Of a stretch of DNA of 64,000 bases, positions 43,352-51,824 are shown one piece after another. A program made the position numbers and the translations under genes. Numbering within the stretch: the first letter of the stretch is position 1; every line of letters begins with the position of its first letter. Under the pieces are notes generated by a model. That model did not search any database, was not told the DNA's origin, and worked only from the letters and a program-made list of their open reading frames with translations. The DNA is from Micromonospora sp. C95 (GTDB lineage Bacteria > Actinomycetota > Actinomycetes > Mycobacteriales > Micromonosporaceae). The stretch spans positions 124,001 through 188,000 of the forward strand of contig NZ_JAGPXT010000006.1 of NCBI RefSeq assembly GCF_018070465.1, given 5' to 3'.

Positions 43352-46198
43352 ATGCACGCGGCGACAATCCTCACCGCGCTCGCCGACCTGGCCCCGGCCG
43401 GTGCCGAGCGGATCCTCGACGTGGCCGGAACCGGTCGGCCGCTGGTCTGGCTGCCGGAACCGCACCGGGCCCCACGCGGCGCACGACTGGACCGGCTCGC
43501 CGCGCTGGACGCCCTGCACCGCGACGAACGGATCCTCCGCCTCGGACTGGCCTTCCTGGTCGGCACAGCCGATCTGGACGGCGCGCGGCGGCGGATCCGA
43601 CTGCCGCTGCTGGCCCAACCGGTACGCCTGCACCGCGGCCGGCGCGATTACCGGGTCGTGCCGGCCGGTGACCTCGAACTGACCCCGCTGATCGAGGACC
43701 GGGAACTCGCCGCCCGACTGGAGGACGCACCGGGGCTGGCCGGGCCCGGCTGGCTGACGGCCCCCGGCACCACCGCCTGGATCACCGCGGCGGCCGAGGC
43801 TACGGGTGTGAAGGTGACCAGCGTCAGCTCGGGGCCACCGCGCAGCCTCGATGACGACGTCACCGGGGTCGCCGCCGCAGCGCTCTTCGTCACCCGCGAC
43901 GTGTTCGCTGGTCGCCTTCGGGACACCCTGCTGAGCTGGGCGAGCCGGCCCGGGCTGGCGGACACCGCCCTGAGCCGGCTCTACCTCGGCGCCGACGGCG
44001 ACGCGGAGCCGACCGCAGACGACCCCGGCGACGAGGATGAGGTGCTGTCGCCCCTGCCGCTCAACGAGGCTCAGCGCGACGTGATCCGGCGGACCAGGGC
44101 GGCACCCTTGGTGGTGGTCTCCGGTGCGCCGGGCAACGGCAAGAGCCACGCCCTGGTCGCCGCCGCGCTGGACACCGTGGCGCGCGGCGGGTCGGTGCTG
44201 GTGGCCACCCAGTCGACGCACGCCGCCGAGGTGCTGGGCGAACTGCTGCGCCGGCATCCTGGCCCACCACCGGTGCTCTTCGGCGACGCCGAGCGGCGCG
44301 GGAGCATCGCCAACGAACTCGCCGGAGGCGTCACCGTCGGCGTGGACGACGCTCAGCTGCGCCACGACACCGCCGCCGTGTCGGCCGCCCGCGACCGGGT
44401 CACCGGGATCCAGGCCGGCATCGTCGCCGCGCTGGAGCAGGAGCGCCTCGCCGCCACCCTGCCCGACTGGCAACCGCTGCTGCCCGCGCTGAGCCACGAC
44501 GCCCCGGCGGTGTTCGAGCCGGCCACCGACCTCGCCGCGGTCCACACCGCCCTGCACGCCACGAGCCGGGACGGCGACGGCTGGTGGTCGCGGTGGCGCC
44601 GGTCCCGCGCCACTCGCCGCCTCCACCGACTCACCGGAGCCGACCCCGGCGTACCCGTACCGCAGCTGCGGGCGGCGGTGGACGCCGCGCACGCCGTACG
44701 GGCCGCCGCCCGACTCTTTGCGACCGGCGGTACCGACCTGGCCGCCGCCTGGCGGGCGCTGGCCGAGGCGGACGTCGCGCTCGCCGAGGCGGTCGGCACG
44801 GCGTTGCGCAACCAGACCGCCAGCGCGCGACGGTGGACCGGGGACGCCCGGCGCGCCGCCGGCGGCCTGGGCACCGCGCTGCGGGCCGGACGCAACCGCC
44901 GCCGGGAACTGCTCGCCACGCTGGACGCCGAGGCGCTGGTCCGGGCGCTGCCGCTGTGGGTGGGCACGGTGGCCGACGTCGAGGATCTGCTGCCCCCGGC
45001 GGCCGGCATGTTCGACCTGGTGGTGCTCGACGAGGCGGCGCACATCGATCAACTGCGAGCCGCTCCGGTGCTGGCCCGAGCCCGCCGGGCGCTGGTCGCC
45101 GGCGATCCACGGCAGCTACGGTTCGTGTCGTTCGTCGCGGACGCCGACGTGACCGCGACCCTGCACCGGCACGGCCTGGACCACTACACCGACCGGCTCG
45201 ACGTACGCCGGGCCAGCGCCTTCGATGTGGCGGCCGGTGCCGCACCCGTCACCTGGCTCGGTGAACACCACCGCTGCGCACCGCACCTGATCGGCTTCTC
45301 GGCCCGCCGGTTCTACGACAACCGGCTGGAACTGGTCACCCGGCACCCCGGCAACGAACGGGCCGACGCCATCGACGTGGTGACCGTCGCCGACGCCACC
45401 GTCACCGACGGCGTCAACCAGGCCGAGGTGGCGACCGTACTCGACCTGGTCGCCGCCCTCGCGGCCCGACCGCCGCAGGGCGGCGTCGCGGTGATCAGCC
45501 CGTTTCGCGCCCAGGCCGACGCGGTGGAGACGGCGCTGCTGGCGGCGTACGACGTCGACGAGATCGAACGGTTGGGCCTGCGCACCGGGACGGTGCACGC
45601 GTTCCAGGGCAGTGAGGCGGACGTGGTGATCGCCACGCTCGGGCTGGTCGACGACGACCCGCCGGCCCGGCACCGGTTCGTCGCCGAACCGAACCTGTTC
45701 AACGTCCTGGTCACCCGGGCCAGGAAGCAGCTCACGGTGGTCACGTCACTCCAGGCCCCCGAGGGCATCATCGGCGACTACCTCCGGTACGCCGAACAAC
45801 CCCTCGACGCCACCCACGCCGGGCCGCCGGACACGACCTTTGCTGGACCGCCGGACACGACCAGAACGGGAGCCGCCCAGCAGGAGCCCTGGACCCGGGC
45901 ACTCGCCGTCGAGCTGACCCGGGTAGGACTGGCCGTGCGACCCGACTACCCCGTCGGCCGCTGGCGGGTAGACCTGTGCGTCAGCGACGACGGCCCGGTC
46001 GGATTGTGCTGCGCGGTGCACCCGGACGGCGTTGCCGCGCACGTGGAGCGGCAACGCACCCTCACCCGCGCCGGCTGGCGCCTGTACGACGCGTTCGCCA
46101 GCCGCTGGGCCGACGACCCGATCCACGCCGCCCTCGACCTAGCCACCCGCCCCCACGACGACGCCACGCACGAACAGGCCAATCCGCCCGCTGGCTGA
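43352..46198 (+). CDS. SF1-type helicase/AAA protein with degenerate nuclease-like C-terminus
   Basis: A 948-residue protein. The N-terminal ~245 residues have no recognised domain. Helicase motifs follow: Walker A GAPGNGKS at 258-265, Walker B VVLDEAAH with D560/E561, motif III ALVAGDPRQLRF, and C-terminal motifs TVHAFQGSEADVV and NVLVTRARKQL, as in superfamily 1 (UPF1/DNA2-like) enzymes. About 295 residues lie between Walker A and B, partly helical. The last ~105 residues resemble DUF559/Vsr-like nucleases (VGRWRVDLCVSDDG... TRAGWRLYDAFASRWADDP), but the usual E-x-D metal pair is replaced (AVHPDG). A role in DNA repair or defence is possible. Confidence 0.85.
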   Translation: MHAATILTALADLAPAGAERILDVAGTGRPLVWLPEPHRAPRGARLDRLAALDALHRDERILRLGLAFLVGTADLDGARRRIRLPLLAQPVRLHRGRRDYRVVPAGDLELTPLIEDRELAARLEDAPGLAGPGWLTAPGTTAWITAAAEATGVKVTSVSSGPPRSLDDDVTGVAAAALFVTRDVFAGRLRDTLLSWASRPGLADTALSRLYLGADGDAEPTADDPGDEDEVLSPLPLNEAQRDVIRRTRAAPLVVVSGAPGNGKSHALVAAALDTVARGGSVLVATQSTHAAEVLGELLRRHPGPPPVLFGDAERRGSIANELAGGVTVGVDDAQLRHDTAAVSAARDRVTGIQAGIVAALEQERLAATLPDWQPLLPALSHDAPAVFEPATDLAAVHTALHATSRDGDGWWSRWRRSRATRRLHRLTGADPGVPVPQLRAAVDAAHAVRAAARLFATGGTDLAAAWRALAEADVALAEAVGTALRNQTASARRWTGDARRAAGGLGTALRAGRNRRRELLATLDAEALVRALPLWVGTVADVEDLLPPAAGMFDLVVLDEAAHIDQLRAAPVLARARRALVAGDPRQLRFVSFVADADVTATLHRHGLDHYTDRLDVRRASAFDVAAGAAPVTWLGEHHRCAPHLIGFSARRFYDNRLELVTRHPGNERADAIDVVTVADATVTDGVNQAEVATVLDLVAALAARPPQGGVAVISPFRAQADAVETALLAAYDVDEIERLGLRTGTVHAFQGSEADVVIATLGLVDDDPPARHRFVAEPNLFNVLVTRARKQLTVVTSLQAPEGIIGDYLRYAEQPLDATHAGPPDTTFAGPPDTTRTGAAQQEPWTRALAVELTRVGLAVRPDYPVGRWRVDLCVSDDGPVGLCCAVHPDGVAAHVERQRTLTRAGWRLYDAFASRWADDPIHAALDLATRPHDDATHEQANPPAG

Positions 46199-46248
46199 GC
46201 AGTCGGACCCGGCCTCACCGCTTCTCCGACCGGTTGGCTTCGCGCAGG

Positions 46249-46437
46249 TCAGGGCTCCCGCATCCAGGTCTTCGGATCGGTCACGAAGACACCCTTGCCC
46301 TGCTGCCGCCGAATGACGCGAAGCGCTTCCAGTCGTACGTAGACCATCTGGATGGTCGATGAGCTGACGTCGAAACGGTCACCCATACCGGCGATCGACG
46401 GCAGCTTCTCTCCTGGCTGAACCTTTCCGCTCCGCAC
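46249..46437 (-). CDS. Small GntR-like winged-helix regulator, start region damaged or unusual
   Basis: A 62-residue winged-helix fragment: SGKVQPGEKLPSIAGMGDRF (in parts), STIQMVYVRLEALRVI and GKGVFVTDP match GntR DNA-binding domains. The first helix typical of the family (RPDYIRISDEIVSDVR) is encoded in the same frame just upstream (about 46438-46500) but has no ATG, GTG or TTG, only a GTT where homologues would start. Starting at the GTG at 46437 would remove that helix. Either a rare start is used or the gene has lost its start codon. It is divergent from the small coiled-coil gene. Confidence 0.6.
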   Translation of the reverse strand: MRSGKVQPGEKLPSIAGMGDRFDVSSSTIQMVYVRLEALRVIRRQQGKGVFVTDPKTWMREP

Positions 46438-46530
46438 GTCGCTAACGATCTCGTCAGAGATCCGAATGTAGTCGGGTCTGGTCGATCCTCGCGTGGCAAC
46501 GAGTTCGGCTCATCCCCCTGGTCGGGGCGG

Positions 46531-46686
46531 GTGCAATTCCAGGCCACGGTCGCCGACGAGCTGGCCGACCTGCACCAACAGCTCCGCAGACTCGCCCAGG
46601 AGAACAACCGGCTCAAGCGGACGCTGCGCGACTGGCAGTCGATGCACGCGCGGCACTGCCGACCACCGAACCAGGGCCCCTGGTGA
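46531..46686 (+). CDS. 51-residue coiled-coil protein
   Basis: A short gene with a GTG start. The protein reads VQFQATVADELADLHQQL, then heptad-like leucines through RRLAQENNRLKRTLRDW, and ends in a Cys/Pro tail (RHCRPPNQGPW). The leucine spacing predicts one coiled coil, probably dimeric. Its TGA overlaps the next GTG (GTGA), so it is coupled to the following gene. GGGGCGGG upstream may serve as ribosome site. Function unknown; possibly a partner of the adjacent GntR-like protein. Confidence 0.6.
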   Translation: MQFQATVADELADLHQQLRRLAQENNRLKRTLRDWQSMHARHCRPPNQGPW

Positions 46687-47063
46687 CGGTACGCCCGCAA
46701 CCCGGCGACCTGCTCCGGATCGACAGCCGGGCATTGGTGCAGTTCGCCGGTGGGCGAGCGCTCACGCTGCGGGTCGTCTCGGTGAGCGACCGCCACGCAT
46801 ACGACGGATGGATCTGGCTGACCGGGTACGTCATCGACCGGCGCGGCAACGCCACCGCCAAGCGGGAACTCTACCTCCGGTCGGCTGGCCTCCGCTGGGC
46901 CCCTGATCCCGCAACGGCTGGTCCTGGGGCTGATGGCCCGTCACGCCGGAGGCTTCGGCGGGTGTCGACGGTCAGCCCGTCGCCGCCTGCCGGGCGGGCC
47001 GTCGAAGGACGGCGGGTCGCGAGAATGGCCAGGGTTTCCCGGCGTACGTTGTCGGGTTCGTGA
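46683..47063 (+). CDS. Small conserved-looking protein coupled to the coiled-coil gene
   Basis: A 126-residue reading frame that starts in the stop of the coiled-coil gene. The first ~75 residues look like a folded beta-rich domain (PGDLLRIDSRALVQFAGG, LTLRVVSVSDR, GWIWLTGYVIDRRGNA, KRELYLRSAGLRW). The rest is Arg/Pro/Ser-rich and overlaps the 3' end of the opposite-strand DUF559 gene, so it may be read-through after loss of an earlier stop. Family function is unknown to me. Confidence 0.55.
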   Translation: MTVRPQPGDLLRIDSRALVQFAGGRALTLRVVSVSDRHAYDGWIWLTGYVIDRRGNATAKRELYLRSAGLRWAPDPATAGPGADGPSRRRLRRVSTVSPSPPAGRAVEGRRVARMARVSRRTLSGS

Positions 47064-47946
47064 ATCAGGCGGCGGTGGGCGAAGCGGACCACCAGGATGC
47101 CGGTGGTCGCCAGCAGCGCGTCCCGCCGCAGGTCGATCTCGCGCTGACGGGGGTCGCCGTGGGTCGCCGCCCCGTCGAGTTCGATGTTCACCAGTTCCTG
47201 CTCGGCGAGGAGGTCGAGGTACATGGTGCGGCGCCCGATCGCGACCCGCGTCTGCCGTTGGAACGCCGGCATCCCCGGGCCGATGAAGACGTGCTCGTGC
47301 CCCCAGATCTCCAGCGGGCTGCGGCAGACATCGGCCAGCCGGGTCAGTAAGGTGCGCAACGTCGACAGGTCGGGCAGCTTCGACGCGTCCCGCAGGACCG
47401 ACGCCACCCGCACCGGTGTGGTGAGCCGATCGTTGACGGCCTTGATGATCGGCGACCGCCGTTCAGCGAGAGGCAGCATCGGCCAGGAGTCGACGAGTGC
47501 CCGCTCGACGCGGGTCACCGGACGTCCCTGGCGTACCACCACGTGCGGCGGTTCGAGGGTGAAGTTCCGCCGTCGGTGCACTCGCGTAGCGGGTTGGCCG
47601 CGCAGGCCACTGTCGGTCGGCACGCTCAGGTGCAGCGGTTCACCGTCCGCCTGCCGGCGTAGGCCCCACAGGTCGAGCGCGGTGAGGTGGCTGAACGCCG
47701 CCCGGCCCCGCACCCACGCCCCCACCGCGCGGTGTGCCGTGGACGGGCCGAGCCGGCTGAGCGCGGGAGCGTCCTGCGGGCCGTGGGCCAGCAACTGCGC
47801 CGCTACGAACACCCCGGTAGCACCCGCACCAGCTCGCCAGCCCCGCACGCCTTCTGGAGAGTCCACCGGGGCACCACCTGCTCGACGGCCGGCCGGGTCA
47901 CCAGACCACCGCCCCGCGCCACCAGTTCCCGAAGCACCCCGTTCAC
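46871..47946 (-). pseudogene. DUF559 protein with N-terminal wHTH, frameshifted
   Basis: The N-terminal part begins at the GTG at 47946 and encodes a winged-helix domain (VNGVLRELVARGGGLVTR, WTLQKACGAGELVRVLPG), then hits a stop after GCS. The continuation (VFVAAQLLAHGPQDAPAL... ) lies in another frame and runs to 46871. It includes an intact DUF559 core (MYLDLLAEQELVNIELDG, LLATTGILVVRFAHRRLI) with the E-x-D pair. A single missing base in the C4 run at 47812-47815 (G run on the coding strand) explains both. Intact relatives resemble AbiEi-antitoxin-like/DUF559 proteins. It could be a true mutation, a phase-variable tract or a sequencing error. The C-terminus is longer than usual and overlaps the convergent gene. 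Confidence 0.75.
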
Positions 47947-48110
47947 GCCCCCGACGGTGTCCCCCCGCCCGTCCCTGCGCCACTCCGCTCGACACCACCT
48001 GTGGGCAACCACCCCACTGTGGAAAACCCACACCACCCCACCCAAACCTGCTACGAGCCGAGCGGCCGGCCTGTCTCGATCTGTGGCAGTAAAGGTGCTC
48101 GGCGGTCGGC

Positions 48111-48920
48111 GTGTCGAGCACCGAAACTGCCAACGATCGGACGTCGGTGGCCCGGCGGATGGTGGGGGCGGTCCGATATAAGGGACGGATGGAGTTGCCG
48201 CCGTACCTGGCCACGATGCCGATGCACGCGATCACCGAGATGCACGGCGAAGCCGGGCTGCGGGAACGTTTCCGGCTGGAGATCGAGAGGTTCGAGGCCG
48301 CGGAGCGGCAGCGGCTCGACGAGGCGTTGGAGCTGGCCGCGCGGCTGCATCGTGATGATCGGCGGTCCCGGGAGCCGTACGTCAATCATCTGCTCCGGGT
48401 GGCGATCCGGATGCTGCACCACTACCAGGTACGCGACGTCGACGTGATCGTCGCCGGGCTGCTGCACGACGCGGTCGAGGACCATCCCGCCGAGCTGGCC
48501 GGCGGTGGGGACAACGTCGAGGAGCAGACCGAGGCGGCGCTGGGGGTGCTGGCCGGGCGGTTCGGGGCGCGGGTGGCGCGGCTGGTCGCGGCGGTGACCA
48601 ACCCGCAGTGGGATCCCGGACGGGACCGGTACGAGCAGTATCGGGAGCATGTCGCGGCCAGTCTCGAACGGGAACCGTGGGCGCGGGTCATCAAGGTCTC
48701 CGACTTCACCGACAACGGCGTCGGGGTGATCCATTCGGTCGGTCCGAAGGTGGAGTCGTCGGCCCGCAAGTACCGGCCGTTGGTGCCGGTGTACCGCGAT
48801 CTCGTCACCCGTGCCGACACTCCCCTCTCCGAGCCGGCCAAGCGACACATCCTGGACCAGCTCGACCTGGCCGAGCAGCGGTTCAGCGCCATCCTCGACC
48901 AACCCACCCACCCCGCCTGA
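48111..48920 (+). CDS. HD-domain hydrolase (RelA/SpoT-type HD)
   Basis: A 269-residue protein. Metal-binding HD-type residues appear in PYVNHLLRVA and VAGLLHDAVEDH, followed by VARLVAAVTNP and VIKVSDFTDNG, the layout of RelA/SpoT hydrolase domains. No synthetase, TGS or ACT domain is present, so it is a stand-alone hydrolase, perhaps acting on (p)ppGpp or a related nucleotide. The GTG at 48111 gives the longest form. The ATG at 48189, with AAGGGA just upstream, is an equally reasonable start and would remove 26 residues. Confidence 0.82.
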   Translation: MSSTETANDRTSVARRMVGAVRYKGRMELPPYLATMPMHAITEMHGEAGLRERFRLEIERFEAAERQRLDEALELAARLHRDDRRSREPYVNHLLRVAIRMLHHYQVRDVDVIVAGLLHDAVEDHPAELAGGGDNVEEQTEAALGVLAGRFGARVARLVAAVTNPQWDPGRDRYEQYREHVAASLEREPWARVIKVSDFTDNGVGVIHSVGPKVESSARKYRPLVPVYRDLVTRADTPLSEPAKRHILDQLDLAEQRFSAILDQPTHPA

Positions 48921-48980
48921 GCGACACCGCCAAGCCCACCTGAGCCGCACCTTTTCGAAACCCCCGGCCGCGGCCGGCGG

Positions 48981-49529
48981 TCACCGTTCGGCCAGGGTTC
49001 CGGTGGGTGGGGTGGTTGGCAGGTTGAGCCTGCTGAACAGCAGATCGGCCTGAGCCACCGACCCGCCGCCGACTCCGAGCCCGCCACGGGCGGCACGGTA
49101 GAAGCCGTCCCGTGCCTCGTTGGCCCGGTGCAGCAACGTGGGCCGGTCGGCGTCGGCCTGCCCGTCCCGCGCCAGCCGCTCGACCTGCCACACGCTGTCC
49201 CGCCACGCCCGCGCCGCCGCCACCGTCGGCGCGTCGCCGAGCAGCAGCACGTTCTCCCAGGCCAGGGTGTGCCGAAAGTCGGCCTCCGCCAGCTCGGCGA
49301 GCGCCGCGTCCCGGTCGAGGTGGCCGCCGGTCAGCCGGCTGGCGATGGTGTGTGTCTCCTTCAACGCCCGGGCGAACTCGACGTACGCGTCGAGCCGGCG
49401 CTCGTCCCAGCGCACCGTCTGGTTGCGTCGCCAGCGTGACCGGTCGGCCAGCGACGTGGCCACGATCGTGCCGATCGTCCCGACCAGTACGCCGAGTAGT
49501 GCGGGTAGCTGCGCAGCGATACCGTCCAT
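48981..49529 (-). CDS. Small membrane-anchored helical protein
   Basis: A 182-residue protein with one N-terminal hydrophobic span (about residues 7-25, LPALLGVLVGTIGTIVATSLA) followed by RSRWRRNQ. The rest is helical and charged (WDERRLDAYVEFARALKETHTIA). I start it at the ATG at 49529, giving the membrane span near the N-terminus. The frame extends 13 residues upstream. No family recognised; function unknown. Confidence 0.6.
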   Translation of the reverse strand: MDGIAAQLPALLGVLVGTIGTIVATSLADRSRWRRNQTVRWDERRLDAYVEFARALKETHTIASRLTGGHLDRDAALAELAEADFRHTLAWENVLLLGDAPTVAAARAWRDSVWQVERLARDGQADADRPTLLHRANEARDGFYRAARGGLGVGGGSVAQADLLFSRLNLPTTPPTGTLAER

Positions 49530-49647
49530 CGCCGGACAGCCTGACAGCAGCGGGCGAGAATCGTCCACCCGTCGTGGGTGTATCTGCGCTGGGTACGATG
49601 CGGTGATCTAGGCGCTTTCCGACGACCCCTCCGATAGGAGCTCCGGC

Positions 49648-49677
49648 ATGCCCAGCCCGCCCTCTGCTCGGCGGTGA
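49648..49677 (+). CDS. Leader peptide MPSPPSARR, coupled to aminotransferase
   Basis: A 9-codon reading frame starts at ATG 49648 with an excellent TAGGAG site 7 nt upstream (49635-49640). It ends in a TGA that overlaps the GTG of the aminotransferase (GTGA). The aminotransferase itself has no ribosome site, so its translation probably depends on this peptide. The Pro-Pro pair could slow ribosomes. Confidence 0.55.
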   Translation: MPSPPSARR

Positions 49678-50888
49678 CGGTGAATCCGCTGGCCCAGCTG
49701 TCCCTGGCCGAGCTGCGCCGCCGCACCAGCGTCAAGTGGCGCCAGTACGCCGACGACGTGCTGCCCCTGTGGGTGGCCGAGATGGACGTCCCGCTGGCCG
49801 CGCCGGTCGCCGAGGCACTGCACGACGCGGTCGGGCGCGGTGACACCGGATACGCCTGCGGGACGACGTACGCCGAGGCGCTCGGCGACTTCGCGGCCCG
49901 CCGGTGGGGCTGGTCCGACCTGCCGGTCGACCGCACGACCCTGGTGCCGGACGTGATGCTCGGCATCGTCGAGGTGCTCCGGCTGCTCACCGGTCCCGGT
50001 GACGCGGTCGTGGTCTGCGCACCGGTCTACCCGCCGTTCTACGCCTTCGTCAGCCACGCCGACCGGCGAGTGATCGAGGCACCTCTCGGCGCGGACCAGC
50101 GGATGGACCTGTCGACGCTGGACGAGGCGTTCCGCCGGGCCCGCGCGGGCGGTCGCCGGGCGGTGTTCCTGCTGTGCAACCCGCACAACCCGACCGGTGT
50201 GGTGCACCGGCGCGACGAACTCGAAGGGGTCGCCGACCTCGCCGGCCGGCACGGGGTGCGGGTGGTCTCCGACGAGATCCACGCTCCGCTGGTGCTGCCC
50301 GGGGCGCGGTTCACGCCGTACCTGACGGTGCCCGGTGCCGAGGACGCCCTGGCCGTGCTGTCCGCCTCGAAGGCGTGGAACCTGGCCGGGCTGAAGTCGG
50401 CGCTGGTGGTGGCGGGCCCGCAGGCGGTCGCCGACCTGCGGCGGATCCCGGAGGAGGTCAGCCACGGACCGAGTCATCTGGGCGTCATCGCGCACACCGC
50501 CGCGTTCCGGGACGGCGGTGAATGGCTGGACCGGCTGCTGGTCGGGCTCGACGGCAACCGCGAGCTGCTGGGAATGCTGCTGGCACGGCACGCCCCGGCC
50601 ATCCGCTACCACCGTCCCGAGGGCACCTACCTCGCCTGGTTGGACTGCACCGCACTCGGCATCGACAGCGGCCCGGTCAGCGACGAGCCGGGCGTGGTGA
50701 CCGACGTCGCCGGGCCGGCGAAGCTGTTCCTCGACCGCGGGCGGGTCGCCCTTAGCTCCGGGCATGTCTTCGGCACCGGCGGCGCCGGCTTCGTACGGCT
50801 CAACTTCGCCACCGCACCGGACATCCTGACCGAGGCGGTGACCCGGATGGGCCGCGCCGTCGCCGAGCACCACGCGACGGCCGGGTAG
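49674..50888 (+). CDS. PatB/MalY-type PLP aminotransferase (C-S lyase-like)
   Basis: A 404-residue fold-type I PLP enzyme. The segment [23 protein letters not shown] (in parts) and YPPFYAFV are typical of the PatB/MalY group, which acts as cystathionine beta-lyase or related C-S lyase. [10 protein letters not shown] and the PLP lysine in [12 protein letters not shown] are clear. It is cytoplasmic. The GTG at 49674 lies in the stop of a 9-codon leader. Lyase rather than aminotransferase activity is inferred from subfamily. Confidence 0.88.
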   Translation: MTVNPLAQLSLAELRRRTSVKWRQYADDVLPLWVAEMDVPLAAPVAEALHDAVGRGDTGYACGTTYAEALGDFAARRWGWSDLPVDRTTLVPDVMLGIVEVLRLLTGPGDAVVVCAPVYPPFYAFVSHADRRVIEAPLGADQRMDLSTLDEAFRRARAGGRRAVFLLCNPHNPTGVVHRRDELEGVADLAGRHGVRVVSDEIHAPLVLPGARFTPYLTVPGAEDALAVLSASKAWNLAGLKSALVVAGPQAVADLRRIPEEVSHGPSHLGVIAHTAAFRDGGEWLDRLLVGLDGNRELLGMLLARHAPAIRYHRPEGTYLAWLDCTALGIDSGPVSDEPGVVTDVAGPAKLFLDRGRVALSSGHVFGTGGAGFVRLNFATAPDILTEAVTRMGRAVAEHHATAG

Positions 50889-50910
50889 TCGCGGTGGCGG
50901 CGCGGCGCGG

Positions 50911-51390
50911 TCAGGCGAAGAACCCGTCGCGCAGGTTGATGCCGTGTTCCAGCCACGCCTTCAGGCAGCAGAGCATCTGGGTCCAGCCCTGGCAGTTGCC
51001 GTACGAGGCCTCCTGGCCCTCCGGGGTGGGCCGCCACCCCTGCTCGGCGATGGTGACCAGGGTCCGGTCGTCGCCGAGTGACTCGAACTCCATGGTGACG
51101 GTGGTGAAGTAGGACGCCCCGGTGACCGGGGTGTCGGTGGTGGACTGGGCGCCGTCGGCCGCCTCCCAGCGCAGCACGATCCGCCGGTCCTGCTCCACCT
51201 CGACCACCTCCACCGGGAAGGCTCCGGGGAAGTCGGCAAAGTCCCAGGTGACGGTGGCGCCGGTGACCAGCCGGCCCTTCGCGCCACCGGTGGTGAAGTA
51301 CCTGGAGAGCTGGTCGGGATCGACCACCGCCTCGAACACCTCGTGCACCGGGCGACTGATCCGTCCGGCGATCTTGAATCGCAGGTCCAT
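50911..51390 (-). CDS. SRPBCC/AHSA1-type protein
   Basis: A 159-residue START/Bet v1-like fold protein of the AHSA1 group: RFKIAGRISRPVHEVFEAVVDPDQLSRYFT at the N-terminus, then VEVEQDRRIVLRWE and GWTQMLCCLKAWLEHG at the end. Such proteins bind small hydrophobic ligands and often pair with an ArsR regulator. The ATG at 51390 has AAAGGGG 5 nt upstream. It is divergent from the ArsR gene, with a shared palindrome. Confidence 0.87.
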   Translation of the reverse strand: MDLRFKIAGRISRPVHEVFEAVVDPDQLSRYFTTGGAKGRLVTGATVTWDFADFPGAFPVEVVEVEQDRRIVLRWEAADGAQSTTDTPVTGASYFTTVTMEFESLGDDRTLVTIAEQGWRPTPEGQEASYGNCQGWTQMLCCLKAWLEHGINLRDGFFA

Positions 51391-51410
51391 GGCGATCCCC
51401 TTTCGCAGCG

Positions 51411-51440
51411 TCGACATGTTATAGCTTTATAACATGTCGA
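51411..51440. promoter_or_regulatory. ArsR operator spanning the arsR start codon
   Basis: A perfect palindrome with 13-nt arms TCGACATGTTATA (51411-51423) and its complement (51428-51440), separated by GCTT. The right arm contains the ATG of the arsR gene, and the left arm lies 21 nt before the AHSA1-type start. Binding would block both promoters. Confidence 0.8.
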
Positions 51441-51808
51441 GTCGTCGTGGAAAGCGTTCCGGCCCGGAACCGGTCGACGAAGACAGGGTCTTCAAAGCGC
51501 TGGCGTCGTCGACCCGCCGACAGATACTCGACGCGCTGAAGAACCAACCACGGACCACCGGCGCTCTCTGCGAGCGGTTTCCGCAGCTGGACCGCTGCAC
51601 GGTGATGCAGCACCTACGGGTGCTGGAGGCGGCCGGGCTGGTCATCGCCCAGCGCAAGGGCCGCGAGCGGTGGAACCATCTCGACCCGCTACCGATCAAG
51701 CACATCCACGACCGGTGGATCGGCGACTACGCCAGCAGCGCGGTGGGAATGCTGGCCACCCTCAGAGACGACCTCGAAACCCGTCCCACCGACCACCGGA
51801 ACGGGTGA
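51434..51808 (+). CDS. ArsR-family repressor
   Basis: A 124-residue winged-helix regulator. VFKALASSTRRQILDALKNQ, RTTGALCERFPQLDRCTVMQHLRVLEAAGLV (in parts) and the beta wing IAQRKGRERWNHLD are typical of ArsR proteins that pair with AHSA1 genes rather than metal sensors. No ribosome site precedes the ATG, which lies inside the operator, so the mRNA may be leaderless. It probably represses itself and the divergent SRPBCC gene. Confidence 0.9.
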   Translation: MSSRRGKRSGPEPVDEDRVFKALASSTRRQILDALKNQPRTTGALCERFPQLDRCTVMQHLRVLEAAGLVIAQRKGRERWNHLDPLPIKHIHDRWIGDYASSAVGMLATLRDDLETRPTDHRNG

Positions 51809-51824
51809 CCGGGCCGTGGAGTGA

